Shown: positions 35,823 through 44,154, numbered from the stretch's first letter. The stretch: 64,000 bases of DNA from Betaproteobacteria bacterium (GCA_016195915.1 JACPYS010000013.1:1-64000), one strand, 5' to 3'. Program-made: numbers and translations. Notes: a model not told the origin generated them from the letters alone.

Positions 35823-35895
35823 CTGAGCCGTTCGCGACCGGCAGTTTTCGGCCGACTGCGGGCCGCGGCGCTCTCAACCTGCTGATGGTCGGGCA

Positions 35896-36816
35896 TCAGC
35901 CTTGTACGCGTTTCATCCGGGCGATGACCACCGAAGGTTCGACCGTACTGGATTCATACGGATGGCTGGCCTTCCTGTAGATGCCGGAAATCTTCCTCAC
36001 GTACGCACGAGTTTCAGCATAGGGCGGTATGCCTCGATATCTCTCGACCGCCCGTTCGCCGGCATTGTAGGCGGCCAATACCAACCGCACGTCGCCTTCG
36101 AAAAATGCCAGCAGCCAGCGCAGGTACGCCAGACCGCCTTTGATGTTCTCGACCGGATCGAACACCTGCTTGACGCCGAAACGCTCGGCGGTCCCCGGCA
36201 TCAGCTGCATCAGCCCCTGGGCATTTTTGGGCGATACGGCCTGGGGATTGAAAGCCGACTCTACGGAGATCACGGCCAGCACAAGCTGCGGGTCAATCGC
36301 ATATCGCGGCGCGAGCCTGCGGACCAGCTGTTCGATGTCGCCGCCTTCCACCGCAGAAACTTCGGGCTCCCCCGGGTCATCCGCAGCAGCCGTTTGCGGT
36401 GGCGGTGGATCGGGTAACATGCAAAAAGGCAATTGCGTACCGTCCTCCTTGCGCACGTACCGCAGCATTTTGGCCGCGTACGAGTGCCCCTGATCTGCCG
36501 CCATGCCGAACAGCGCTGCGGCAACGCCATCATCGCGCGCTACGCCTTTGCCATTGGCATAGATCCAGCCAAGCCTGAACTGCGCTTCGGGATCGCCTCG
36601 CCTGGCTGACCAGCAATACAACTCTCTTGCCTTCTGAAGATCCCTGGGCACGCCCTCCGCGTGCTCGTACTTGAGCGCCAATTCGAGTTGCGCCGCCGAG
36701 TCGCCTTGATCGACCGCGAATTCCAGCGCCGCGAGGTGAGCCCCTGCGGCTCCGGCGATACCCGGGGCTGAGGCACCCAGCGCGATCATGGCTGCAAAGC
36801 GTAGGACTCGTCTCAT
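35896..36816 (-). CDS. Lytic transglycosylase with N-terminal Sel1 repeats
   Basis: Exported peptidoglycan-cleaving enzyme of 306 residues. A signal peptide (RFAAMIALGASAPGIAG) is followed by two or three Sel1-like repeats (AAQLELALKYEHAEGVPRD, AQFRLGWIYANGKGVARDD, AALFGMAADQGHSYA), then the SLT domain with catalytic Glu in ISVESAFNPQAVSPKNAQGL, LMQLMPGTAERFGV, and VLAAYNAGERAVERYRGIPPY. The Sel1-SLT fusion occurs in secretion- or conjugation-linked transglycosylases, but no such system is nearby. ATG at 36816 follows TTCTAACGGCGACAA, a weak ribosome site. Confidence 0.9.
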   Translation of the reverse strand: MRRVLRFAAMIALGASAPGIAGAAGAHLAALEFAVDQGDSAAQLELALKYEHAEGVPRDLQKARELYCWSARRGDPEAQFRLGWIYANGKGVARDDGVAAALFGMAADQGHSYAAKMLRYVRKEDGTQLPFCMLPDPPPPQTAAADDPGEPEVSAVEGGDIEQLVRRLAPRYAIDPQLVLAVISVESAFNPQAVSPKNAQGLMQLMPGTAERFGVKQVFDPVENIKGGLAYLRWLLAFFEGDVRLVLAAYNAGERAVERYRGIPPYAETRAYVRKISGIYRKASHPYESSTVEPSVVIARMKRVQG

Positions 36817-37061
36817 TTGTCGCCGTTAGAAACCGATTTGCCCCGTAATCCAGCGGGAGCAATCCAAACGCAAGTAGTGCCGCTCCCGAAGATCGCGCCG
36901 TCGTGCCGCCGCCTGCACCTTACGTCTGTCGGCCTTATTCTCCGATCCGGATTGTAAGATTTTCCACGATGGCGCGCGCAGCGGGACAAAAGATTACAAT
37001 TGCCGCGACCTCCAAACCGCGAACGACGGCTTGTGGCCGGCGGTACCCTTGACACGCGCTG
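36817..37061. other. Intergenic region upstream of leader copy B
   Basis: No gene recognised. Divergent promoters for the transglycosylase and the zinc-ribbon gene must lie here and in the repeat that follows. TTGACA at about 37049-37054, with a poor -10 seventeen bases later, is the only promoter-like hexamer I noticed. Confidence 0.35.
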
Positions 37062-37188
37062 CCTGCTGAAATTACCCGCAAAGTCTGTTTTTCAAAAACA
37101 CTTTCGACTCGGAGCAGACACCCAGGGCGTAGACTCACGGCCGGGCGGGACCATGCGGGCTCTTCGCTGGTCGATACGTATGCAGACG
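37062..37188 (+). repeat. Leader repeat copy B, upstream of zinc-ribbon membrane protein
   Basis: CCTGCTGAAATTACCCGCAA and AAGTCTGTTTTT (from 37062), then GGGCGTAGACTCAC (GTAGACT at 37129-37135). Exactly 40 bases later comes ACGTATGCAGACG (37176-37188), a diverged CCCGGTGCTTACG block. Same block order and 40-base spacing as copies A and C, but in front of an unrelated gene; the ATG is 17 bases after it. Confidence 0.55.
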
Positions 37189-37204
37189 TAGGAGGGCGAT
37201 CCCG

Positions 37205-38077
37205 ATGGCGATACTGATCTGCAGGGGCTGCGGCAAGGAGTTTCATGATTTTTCAACGACGTGCCCGCATTGTGGTACGCCGGCGAAAATAAATGACAGG
37301 TATGTCTCCCAGACCGATTCGACGCCCTCGCTCAGGGTGCATGTCGCCGAGCGGCTTCGAAGCGGCGAGGACCGGGAGCTGATACTCGCCGACCTGGCTT
37401 CCCGCAATGTTCCCGCAGACGTTGTCAATGCGGTCATTGCCAGCTTCAGCGGGGAATGGCGTGCCGGTCCGTCAAGCTGGGCGATCCAGATTCTGGGGGC
37501 AGCAATTGTCGTCGCCGGAGTAATGCTGCTCTACGGCCCGTACGCATCCCTACTGAAGGCCTATCCTTTCGTTCGTTTCTTTGGAACCTATCCGTTCGCC
37601 GCCATTGGGTTGGCGATGCTCGGCGCGGTCCTCTGGTGGTATGGCCGGACAAGGCCTTTCATGGTTTACCGTTCAGGAGTTTCGAAGTCGTGGTTGCGGC
37701 GTTGCGGGAACTGCGGATCGGCGATCGTGTTGGGCCGCAAATACGGCGACAAGCACTTCTGCAACCGGACCTGCGTGGAAAACTTTCGCCATCCCGGCGC
37801 CTTCTGCACAGCGTGCATCGCGGAGACCAGCGACGAAGGACCGGGCAAGATCTCAAGGGTGAACGGATTCGGAACCTGGCTCTACGGCAGCGCAGCCAAG
37901 TGCCCGACGTGCTACTCGATCATCCAGCGGAAATGGATCTGCCTTGGTTTTCTGCCTGTGATTCCTCTCGCACCACGGTTTCGCATCAAATCGCGCACGC
38001 TGTCTGAAATTTCCGGCGCGCGCAGGATTCCAGAAGAGAACATCAAGCAATCGTTGACTCGTGCTCGATCTGTGTGA
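37205..38077 (+). CDS. Membrane protein with zinc-ribbon domains on both ends
   Basis: A 290-residue protein. An N-terminal zinc ribbon (CRGCGKEF and CPHCG; Cys6, 9, 20, 23) is followed by a short helical region, two membrane helices (about 93-115 and 122-147), and a C-terminal domain with four more Cys pairs: C167/C170, C186/C190, C201/C204 and C233/C236. Cytoplasmic zinc clusters on a two-pass membrane protein suggest a scaffold or sensor. GGAGGGCGATCCCG precedes the ATG. The M48 protease gene follows within about 40 bases and also ends in a CxxC...CxxC ribbon, so the two probably work together. No family name is known to me. Confidence 0.75.
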   Translation: MAILICRGCGKEFHDFSTTCPHCGTPAKINDRYVSQTDSTPSLRVHVAERLRSGEDRELILADLASRNVPADVVNAVIASFSGEWRAGPSSWAIQILGAAIVVAGVMLLYGPYASLLKAYPFVRFFGTYPFAAIGLAMLGAVLWWYGRTRPFMVYRSGVSKSWLRRCGNCGSAIVLGRKYGDKHFCNRTCVENFRHPGAFCTACIAETSDEGPGKISRVNGFGTWLYGSAAKCPTCYSIIQRKWICLGFLPVIPLAPRFRIKSRTLSEISGARRIPEENIKQSLTRARSV

Positions 38078-38116
38078 ACAAGGCCCTGTTCGCATCTCCG
38101 GTTGCGCTCGCCGGTT

Positions 38117-39814
38117 GTGCCGCTTGAGGGAGGCGCCATCAAACAAACGCTGATCATCATTGCCTTGATCGGGGTGATTCCATTGGCCGGATACCTTGTC
38201 GGATCCTACGTGCAGTCGGATATCGAGGGCCGATGGTTCAGAGCGGTCGGGAACACGCTTGCCGCGAAGGCCGAAGTGGCAGTGGTTTCGAGCCCGCTGG
38301 CGCTCAAATGGATTTGCGACACTCCGGCTGCGTCGCAGGTGAACGCATGCGATACCTACCGAAACGTCACCCTTCTTCAGCGCGTCAGTTTCGGCGCATT
38401 CATCGCCGGCCTTGCCTTCATCGCCGCGATCATTGCCGCAGCACGGCTCGCTGCGAGAAATCGAAACCTTCTCGTCACTTTGTTCTCGCCGGGAATCAAG
38501 GTGGCTCTGTCCGTGCTTTTCGCCCAGATCATTGTTCAAGGAGCCATTTCCGTTTACAGCCTGTACATCCTCGAGGCGACCACCACCAAAAGCGTGCACA
38601 TCATCCATATCGGGCTGCTCGGACTGGTCTTCGCCGCCGGCGCATTCAAAATGATCAGCGCCGGCCTTTCAATTCCCCATCGCGCAGGCACGAGGGTCAT
38701 AGGCAGGCTTATGTCCCGTGAGGAACAGCCCAGGCTCTGGGAATTCGTCACCGGTCTTGCGCAGAGGCTTGGCGCCCAAGCGCCATGGCAAGTGGTCATC
38801 GGACTTGCGCCCAATTTCTACGTCACTTCCGCCGACGTAACGGTCGTGCCGGGGCCGACAACGCATCGCGATGAAACGCTGTACCTGTCGTTGCCGCTGA
38901 TGCGAATTCTTTCTCGTGATGAACTGGCAGCCGTTGTAGGCCACGAACTGGGGCACTTCCGTGGCGAGGACACGAAGTTCAGCTTGAAGTTCTACCCGAT
39001 CTATGCCGGAACCGCGCAGGCTTTGGCCGCGCTTCAAGACGCGAGCGCCCAAGGCCGGAGGGTGGCATGGCCATTGCGCCCGGCGTTCGCAGTGCTGACG
39101 CTACTGCTCGAAGAATTCGCGAAAGCGGAGCGCAGCATCGGACGCGAGCGGGAATTCGCAGCCGACCAGGCCGGCGCATCGGTCGCGTCGCCTCGCGCCA
39201 TCGCGACTTCGTTGCTCAAACTCGAGGCTTTCGCGGGGCTTTGGCCGGGCATTCGTTCCGCCATGATCAATGCACTCAACCAGGGCAAGGCGTATTCGAA
39301 CGTCAGTGCGCTCTATGCCGCGGCAGCCGCCGCCTCGGCCAGGCGCGAACCTGTCGATGAAGTCGCAAAACTGGCGATCTTTCACCCCACGGACTCGCAT
39401 CCGCCAACGCAAGAGCGCGTTCAGGCGCTGGGACTGAGCGTTTCTGCTCTGCACGACGAAGCGCTGCAGATCGATCCGAACGCGTGCTCGGCATTGCTGC
39501 TCGAAAACGTTTCGGAGCTGGAAGAGCTGTTGACGAAGATCGAGCACCGCGTTTTGCTTGAGTGCGGCTACGCGAAATTGCCAGGAGCGGCCCCGGTTCC
39601 CTTCCCTGTTCCCTTGGGTGGCAAGGACAAGGCGATGAAAGCTGTCACGGCTCACGCACCCCAAAATCCTGTTGATCGTTTATGCGGGGAATGTTGGGCG
39701 CCGATTGCCGCAGGCGCCGGCCTCGAAGTCGCCGGACGGCTGTTGCCCGTTTGTGATATCTGCGCAATAAAGTTCACCAGGAAACGCTGGCAGTTGTGGA
39801 AGAATGCGAGCTGA
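38117..39814 (+). CDS. M48-family membrane metalloprotease with C-terminal zinc ribbon
   Basis: HtpX/Ste24-like protease of about 565 residues. Several membrane helices come first (about 10-30, 92-112, 125-150, 163-182), then the zinc motif AAVVGHELGHFRGED (HExxH at 276-280), with the third ligand probably in REREFAADQAGA. The last 40 residues form a zinc ribbon (RLCGECWAPI and LPVCDICAIKF). The start is unclear: GTG at 38117 and TTG at 38102 lack ribosome sites, while an ATC at 38138 (IKQTLIIIALIG) has GGGAGG at ideal spacing and would give the natural N-terminus. It likely degrades or processes membrane proteins, perhaps with the adjacent zinc-ribbon protein. Confidence 0.82.
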   Translation: MPLEGGAIKQTLIIIALIGVIPLAGYLVGSYVQSDIEGRWFRAVGNTLAAKAEVAVVSSPLALKWICDTPAASQVNACDTYRNVTLLQRVSFGAFIAGLAFIAAIIAAARLAARNRNLLVTLFSPGIKVALSVLFAQIIVQGAISVYSLYILEATTTKSVHIIHIGLLGLVFAAGAFKMISAGLSIPHRAGTRVIGRLMSREEQPRLWEFVTGLAQRLGAQAPWQVVIGLAPNFYVTSADVTVVPGPTTHRDETLYLSLPLMRILSRDELAAVVGHELGHFRGEDTKFSLKFYPIYAGTAQALAALQDASAQGRRVAWPLRPAFAVLTLLLEEFAKAERSIGREREFAADQAGASVASPRAIATSLLKLEAFAGLWPGIRSAMINALNQGKAYSNVSALYAAAAAASARREPVDEVAKLAIFHPTDSHPPTQERVQALGLSVSALHDEALQIDPNACSALLLENVSELEELLTKIEHRVLLECGYAKLPGAAPVPFPVPLGGKDKAMKAVTAHAPQNPVDRLCGECWAPIAAGAGLEVAGRLLPVCDICAIKFTRKRWQLWKNAS

Positions 39815-39913
39815 CAGGCTCTCCACGAACTCACCGTCAGAGACGCGAAACACCGGGTGATCGAATGACAGGTCCGCGAATGACCGCCGACTCGGGTTGC
39901 CCGGGCGCCTCGA

Positions 39914-40423
39914 TCATGTCGCTGCTTTTCGCAAATCCTTGATCAACAGGTAGAGGTGGTAGGGGTCTGTCGGGCTTGGATCAAAGTTGAAATGTTCGTA
40001 GAAGCGCCGTGCATCGTCGTCCTTGGCGTGAACAATCATTGCACGGATACCTGCGATATCAGCGGCCTGAAGCGTTCGGGCGAGGGCATCATGCAGCAGG
40101 GCGGCGCCCAATCCGCCTCCTTTGGCGTTGTTATCGACAGCAAGCCTGGCCAGCAACATCACGGGGACAGGATGACGGGCCAGGCCTTTTGCCATTCGGA
40201 GGGGCGCCTGGGAATGCGCCACGGCCCCGACCGCCAGACTGTAATAGCCGACAACCAGGCCGCCGGCAATCGCCACATAATTCTGCGCACCGCCTGCGGA
40301 CTGGTTGTTCAGCGAAAAACGGGAAAGGTACCGATTGAGATCTTCGTATCCGCAGTCGAACGCCTCGACGATGTGGGTTCGATCAAGTTTCTGAATGACC
40401 CATCGGCGTTTGCTCGTCGCCAC
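39914..40423 (-). CDS. GNAT toxin, TacT-like
   Basis: Acetyltransferase of 169 residues resembling TacT-type toxins that block translation by acetylating the amino group of aminoacyl-tRNA. Visible features are CGYEDLNRYLSRFSL, VVGYYSLAVGAV, LLARLAVDNNAKGGGLG (acetyl-CoA loop) and the terminal FYEHFNFDPSPTDPYHLYLL typical of these toxins. The start is GTG at 40423, six bases after the stop of the DUF1778 antitoxin gene. The pair is plainly one toxin-antitoxin operon. Confidence 0.88.
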   Translation of the reverse strand: MATSKRRWVIQKLDRTHIVEAFDCGYEDLNRYLSRFSLNNQSAGGAQNYVAIAGGLVVGYYSLAVGAVAHSQAPLRMAKGLARHPVPVMLLARLAVDNNAKGGGLGAALLHDALARTLQAADIAGIRAMIVHAKDDDARRFYEHFNFDPSPTDPYHLYLLIKDLRKAAT

Positions 40424-40429
40424 GAGCCG

Positions 40430-40693
40430 TTACTTTCCTGTTTTCATCAAGCGCGCAAGACGCGGCCGTACACGAGGCCGGGCGTCAAGCGCAGCCTGAA
40501 ATTCCTGCCACCGTGCATCATCGAGAATGAACAGACGGCGATCCGCCAGAGTCTCGGCCGCCGACGTCAATCCACTATCGATCAAAAATTCGCTGACGGT
40601 CTTGTCCCGGGCTTGAGCGGCCGTCTGGATCATCTCCTTGGCAGCCGGAGAGATGCGCAAGTCGACGCGTTGAGTCTTGGAGGAATCGAGCAT
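40430..40693 (-). CDS. DUF1778 antitoxin, TacA-like
   Basis: A protein of 87 residues with an N-terminal ribbon-helix-helix DNA-binding part (TQRVDLRISPAAKEMIQTAA, KTVSEFLIDSGL) and a C-terminal toxin-binding tail (LDDARWQEFQAALDARP). It should neutralise the downstream GNAT toxin and repress the operon. ATG at 40693. The promoter upstream carries a seven-base inverted repeat overlapping the -10, suitable for this protein. Confidence 0.9.
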   Translation of the reverse strand: MLDSSKTQRVDLRISPAAKEMIQTAAQARDKTVSEFLIDSGLTSAAETLADRRLFILDDARWQEFQAALDARPRVRPRLARLMKTGK

Positions 40694-40716
40694 GACATTG
40701 CCTCTTGGATTGGTTG

Positions 40717-40751
40717 GTACTGAGTATAGCGTGTGTTCAATGTCAGTACAA
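40717..40751 (-). promoter_or_regulatory. Promoter and operator of the TacA/TacT-like operon
   Basis: Read on the minus strand: -35 TTGTAC (40751-40746), 17-base spacer, -10 TATACT (40728-40723), with transcription expected near 40715. GTACTGA and TCAGTAC (40743-40749 and 40717-40723) form a perfect seven-base inverted repeat around the spacer and into the -10, as expected for autorepression by a ribbon-helix-helix antitoxin or its toxin complex. Confidence 0.65.
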
Positions 40752-40775
40752 CAGTTTGAAGCAGTCGTTCAGGGA

Positions 40776-40835
40776 GTAGACTCACCGCAGGCTTGGCTTG
40801 CCCGATCGCCGGGCCCTCCGATCCCGGTGCTTACG
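40776..40835 (+). repeat. Leader repeat copy C, upstream of DLH-like gene
   Basis: GGGAGTAGACTCACC (GTAGACT at 40776-40782), 40 bases, then CCCGGTGCTTACG (40823-40835), exactly the spacing of copy A at 33626-33685. Between the two blocks about two thirds of the bases also match copy A. The following gene starts 74 bases later. The upstream CCTGCTGAAATT block is absent here, replaced by the toxin-antitoxin promoter. Confidence 0.6.
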
Positions 40836-40909
40836 GGCGAAGTTTCACCGTTAATTGACACCTGATCGGCAGTCATCTGCGGAAATCCAGGGTCGATTGA
40901 TCAACTGCG

Positions 40910-41881
40910 ATGTGTACCGTGCCGACACTGAGACGTTTCATCACGATCATTGCAACCGCTGTCCTGGCCTCTGGCCCGGCAACATCCAACGCTGAACGCA
41001 TCGGCTTCGACTCTGCAGCAAGAGACAGCCGGGTAGTTCAAGTATTCCAGGGCAAAACGGAGTACACCGACCCCATCTACGGCGAATTGCAGTTGCCGTC
41101 CAGCGGCTCCGGGCCTTTCCCCGCAATGGTCGTCATGCATTCAAGCCGCGGCATCGTGGCCACCATTCTGGATTGGGCCACGATGTTCAATCAAATGGGT
41201 ATCGCAACGCTCGTGGTCGACAGCTTTACCCCTCGCGGCCTGACGGAATCCAGCGCCGACCAACTCAGCTTTCCGGCAGGCGTAGTCGATTCACTCCGTG
41301 CACTCAAGAAATTGCAACAAGACCCGAGAATCGATTCCGGAAAAATTGGGGTAATCGGTTTTTCTCGTGGCGCCGTAGCTGCAATGGACTCCAGCTTCGA
41401 GCGTTATCGCACAGGTGTTCTGGGTTCGGATGTCGGCAAATTCGCTTTGCACATCGTGTTCTACGGCGGGTGCGCACAATATGCGAAGACCACTGACGGT
41501 CCAATTCTGAGTTTTATCGGAACTGATGACGACTTCACCAGTGTTGAGCTTTGCCGCAGAAGCGCTGAGATCCTGAGCCGGCAAGGCACCAAGGTCGAAC
41601 TGGTCGTGTATGAAGGCGCGCTGCATGGATTTGATACAGACTTTCCGCGCCAGTCGATGCCAAGGGTTCAGAACTTCAAGAATTGCCTGATGCTTCAGAA
41701 CCTGGACACGTTCGATGCGGCTTTGCTGGATGGCCGCACGCTAAGCGCTGAAGAACGCACGCACTATGCGAAGAGCTGTGCCAGCTATGGTGCAGCCCGT
41801 GGCGGCGATCGCAAGTACGCGTCTGCAGCCCGTGAACGCGTCAAGCGATTCGTTGCTGAACACTTCAAATTGCAGCGCTAG
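40910..41881 (+). CDS. Exported dienelactone hydrolase-family protein
   Basis: Alpha/beta hydrolase of 323 residues with a signal peptide (ITIIATAVLASGPATSNA). The nucleophile is Ser in VIGFSRGAVAA rather than the Cys of true dienelactone hydrolases; the acid is an Asp in IGTDDDF and the base His in GALHGFD. Disulfides are possible among the later cysteines (CGGCAQ-like YGGCAQ, ELCRR, NCLM, KSCASY). The ribosome site is weak. Substrate unknown; it resembles periplasmic esterases. It is preceded by leader copy C. Confidence 0.82.
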   Translation: MCTVPTLRRFITIIATAVLASGPATSNAERIGFDSAARDSRVVQVFQGKTEYTDPIYGELQLPSSGSGPFPAMVVMHSSRGIVATILDWATMFNQMGIATLVVDSFTPRGLTESSADQLSFPAGVVDSLRALKKLQQDPRIDSGKIGVIGFSRGAVAAMDSSFERYRTGVLGSDVGKFALHIVFYGGCAQYAKTTDGPILSFIGTDDDFTSVELCRRSAEILSRQGTKVELVVYEGALHGFDTDFPRQSMPRVQNFKNCLMLQNLDTFDAALLDGRTLSAEERTHYAKSCASYGAARGGDRKYASAARERVKRFVAEHFKLQR

Positions 41882-42037
41882 GCGCCATTGTGCGACGCTG
41901 CGTCGGGCTACATGGAAGCCCTGGAACAGGCCTGTGTCCACATCGATGTCTGTCGCGTGCTGCATGGCCAGCGTGACATCCCGTCCTGTATGAACGCCGG
42001 GACAACGAGGGCGTTCGAGGGGTAGAATGTCTGTCCG

Positions 42038-42985
42038 ATGCGCGAACCCGTGCATTCCCGACGCAGATTTCTCAGCGGCGCCGCCATGGCGGGCCTCGCG
42101 GCCGGTCTGGGTGCGCTGCCGTTGCGCACGGCACTGGCGATCAAAGGCGGCCGGCCGAGTCGCACGGCCCGCGGCGCCGCGCTGCAGCGCGCGGCGCACC
42201 AGTTGCTCGAAACGCCGCTCGTATTCGACGACCCGCTCGCGCTGCGCATCCTGGGCGCGCAGGATGCCTCCTGGCTCGGCGCGAATCTCGAACAGTACCG
42301 TGGCGCCAGCGCGCGGGCCATGCGCGCGTTTCTCGTCATGCGCAGCCGCTACGCCGAAGACGAGCTGGCGCGCGCGGTCGCCGGCGGCGTGCGCCAGTAC
42401 GTGGTGCTCGGCGCCGGGCTCGATACCTTCGCCTGCCGAAATCCGCACCCGCTGCTACGCGTGTTCGAGGTGGATGATCCGGCCACCCAGCACTGGAAGC
42501 GCGATCTGCTGAAGGAGCAGTCGATCGAGGTGCCGTCCTCGGCAACCTTCGCACCCGTGGATTTCGAGACGCAGACGCTCGCCGCCGGGCTCAAGGCGGC
42601 GGGATTCCGCGCGGACAGCCCCGCGTTCTTCTCCTGGCTGGGTGTCGTCATTTACCTCAGCCAGGGAGCGGTCGCCGAAACGCTGCGCTACGTGGCCGCC
42701 CGACCTCAGGGAAGCCAGGTGGTGTTCGATTTCGCGCCGCCATCGGATTCGCTCGGCAAATCGGAGCGGGCGCGCCGCGCAGCCGCCGCGGCGCGCGTCG
42801 CCAAAGCGGGGGAACCCTGGATCAACTATTACAACCCCGGGCAACTGGTGGATGAACTTCGTGCAACCGGTTTCTCGACTGCGCGGTCGCTGGCGGCGGG
42901 GGACATGAACGAGCGGTACTTCAGCGCTCGCGCCGACGGCTTTCGCCTCTATGGGTCGGGGCGGATGATGAATGCCGAGGTCTAG
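42038..42985 (+). CDS. Class I SAM-dependent methyltransferase (LCM-type) with Tat-like leader
   Basis: A 315-residue protein of the leucine-carboxyl-methyltransferase-like family. The body has FDDPLALRILG, the SAM loop YVVLGAGLDTFACR and the acidic FEVDDPATQHWKR, so methyl-donor binding looks intact. Unusually, the first 35 residues (SRRRFLSGAAMAGLAAGLGA, then a TALA cleavage-like site) look like a twin-arginine export signal. A periplasmic SAM enzyme would lack its cofactor, so the leader may be vestigial or a membrane anchor. The ATG at 42038 is poorly supported by a ribosome site, but later ATGs would cut into conserved parts. Confidence 0.82.
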   Translation: MREPVHSRRRFLSGAAMAGLAAGLGALPLRTALAIKGGRPSRTARGAALQRAAHQLLETPLVFDDPLALRILGAQDASWLGANLEQYRGASARAMRAFLVMRSRYAEDELARAVAGGVRQYVVLGAGLDTFACRNPHPLLRVFEVDDPATQHWKRDLLKEQSIEVPSSATFAPVDFETQTLAAGLKAAGFRADSPAFFSWLGVVIYLSQGAVAETLRYVAARPQGSQVVFDFAPPSDSLGKSERARRAAAAARVAKAGEPWINYYNPGQLVDELRATGFSTARSLAAGDMNERYFSARADGFRLYGSGRMMNAEV

Positions 42986-43017
42986 CCGAATACCACCGGC
43001 AGCGACCGAAGGATCGC

Positions 43018-44154
43018 TCAGATATTGCGCGCGATCAGCTCCCGCATCACCTCGCTCGTGCCGCCGTAGATGCGCGAAACGCGCGCGTCGGCGAACGCGC
43101 GCGCGATCGGGTATTCCATCATGTAGCCGTAGCCGCCGTAGAGCTGCAGCATCTCGTCGAGCGCCGCGCACATGGTTTCGGTGGAATAGAGCTTGACGAT
43201 CGCCGCTTCGTCCACGGTGAGCTTGCGCCGCATGTGCTCCGCGAGGTAGTAATCCACCATCAGCCGCACGGCGATCGTGCGTGACTTCAAATCGGCCAGC
43301 TTGAACTTGGTGTTCTGGAAATCGAACACCGTCTGGCCGAACACCTTGCGTTCCTTCACGTAGCGCACCGTCTCGGCGAACATCGCTTCCATCTTGGCCG
43401 CCGCTCCGAGCGCGATCACGAAGCGCTCCTGCGCGAGTTCCTGCATCAGGTAGGCGAAACCCTTCCCCTCCTCGCCCAACAGGTTCTCCGCCGGTACGCG
43501 CACGTCGTCGAAGAACATCTCCGCTGTATCGGCCGCGTCCTGGCCGATCTTATCGAGCTTGCGGCCCCTGCGAAAACCCGGGCGATCGGTCTCGACCAGG
43601 ATCAGGCTGACACCCTTGGCGCCCGCGGCCGGATCGGTTTTGGCGACCACCACCACCAGGTCGCAGGTGAGGCCGTGGGAGATGAAGGTCTTGCTGCCGT
43701 TGATCACGTACTCGCCGCCGTCGCGCTTCGCCGTCGTACGCACCGCCTTCAGATCGCTGCCCGCACCGGGTTCGCTCATCGCGATCGCAAGGACCACCTC
43801 TCCGGTCGCCGCCTTCGGCAGCCAGCGCTGCTTCTGCGCTTCGCTGCCCAGACGGTTGATGTAAGGCGCGATGATGTCGGAGTGAAGCGGAAATCCGACG
43901 CCACTGACGTTCGCATAGGCGATCTCCTCGATCAGCACCGCGCAATGCCCGAAATCCCCTCCCGCTCCGCCGTACTGCTCGGGCAGCGACAGGCACAGCA
44001 GCCCTTCCCTGCCGGCCTTGAGCCAGGTTTCCCGGTCCACCTGCCCGGCCTTGTCCCACTGCGCCTGGCGCGGCAGGCACTCGCGCTCGAGAAAACGGCG
44101 CACGCTGGCGCGGAATATTTCGTGGTCTTCGCGATAGACGGAACGGGGGATCAT
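43018..44154 (-). CDS. Acyl-CoA dehydrogenase
   Basis: FAD-dependent acyl-CoA dehydrogenase of 378 residues catalysing alpha,beta-desaturation. LAIAMSEPGAGSDLKAVRT and YVINGSKTFISHG are the FAD and substrate signatures. The C-terminal half has LQLYGGYGYMMEYPIAR and the catalytic-base segment YGGTSEVMRELIARN. The ATG at 44154 fits the start MIPRSVYREDHE. It is probably medium- or long-chain or branched-chain specific; sequence alone does not decide. It is divergent from the AidB-like gene. Confidence 0.92.
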   Translation of the reverse strand: MIPRSVYREDHEIFRASVRRFLERECLPRQAQWDKAGQVDRETWLKAGREGLLCLSLPEQYGGAGGDFGHCAVLIEEIAYANVSGVGFPLHSDIIAPYINRLGSEAQKQRWLPKAATGEVVLAIAMSEPGAGSDLKAVRTTAKRDGGEYVINGSKTFISHGLTCDLVVVVAKTDPAAGAKGVSLILVETDRPGFRRGRKLDKIGQDAADTAEMFFDDVRVPAENLLGEEGKGFAYLMQELAQERFVIALGAAAKMEAMFAETVRYVKERKVFGQTVFDFQNTKFKLADLKSRTIAVRLMVDYYLAEHMRRKLTVDEAAIVKLYSTETMCAALDEMLQLYGGYGYMMEYPIARAFADARVSRIYGGTSEVMRELIARNI

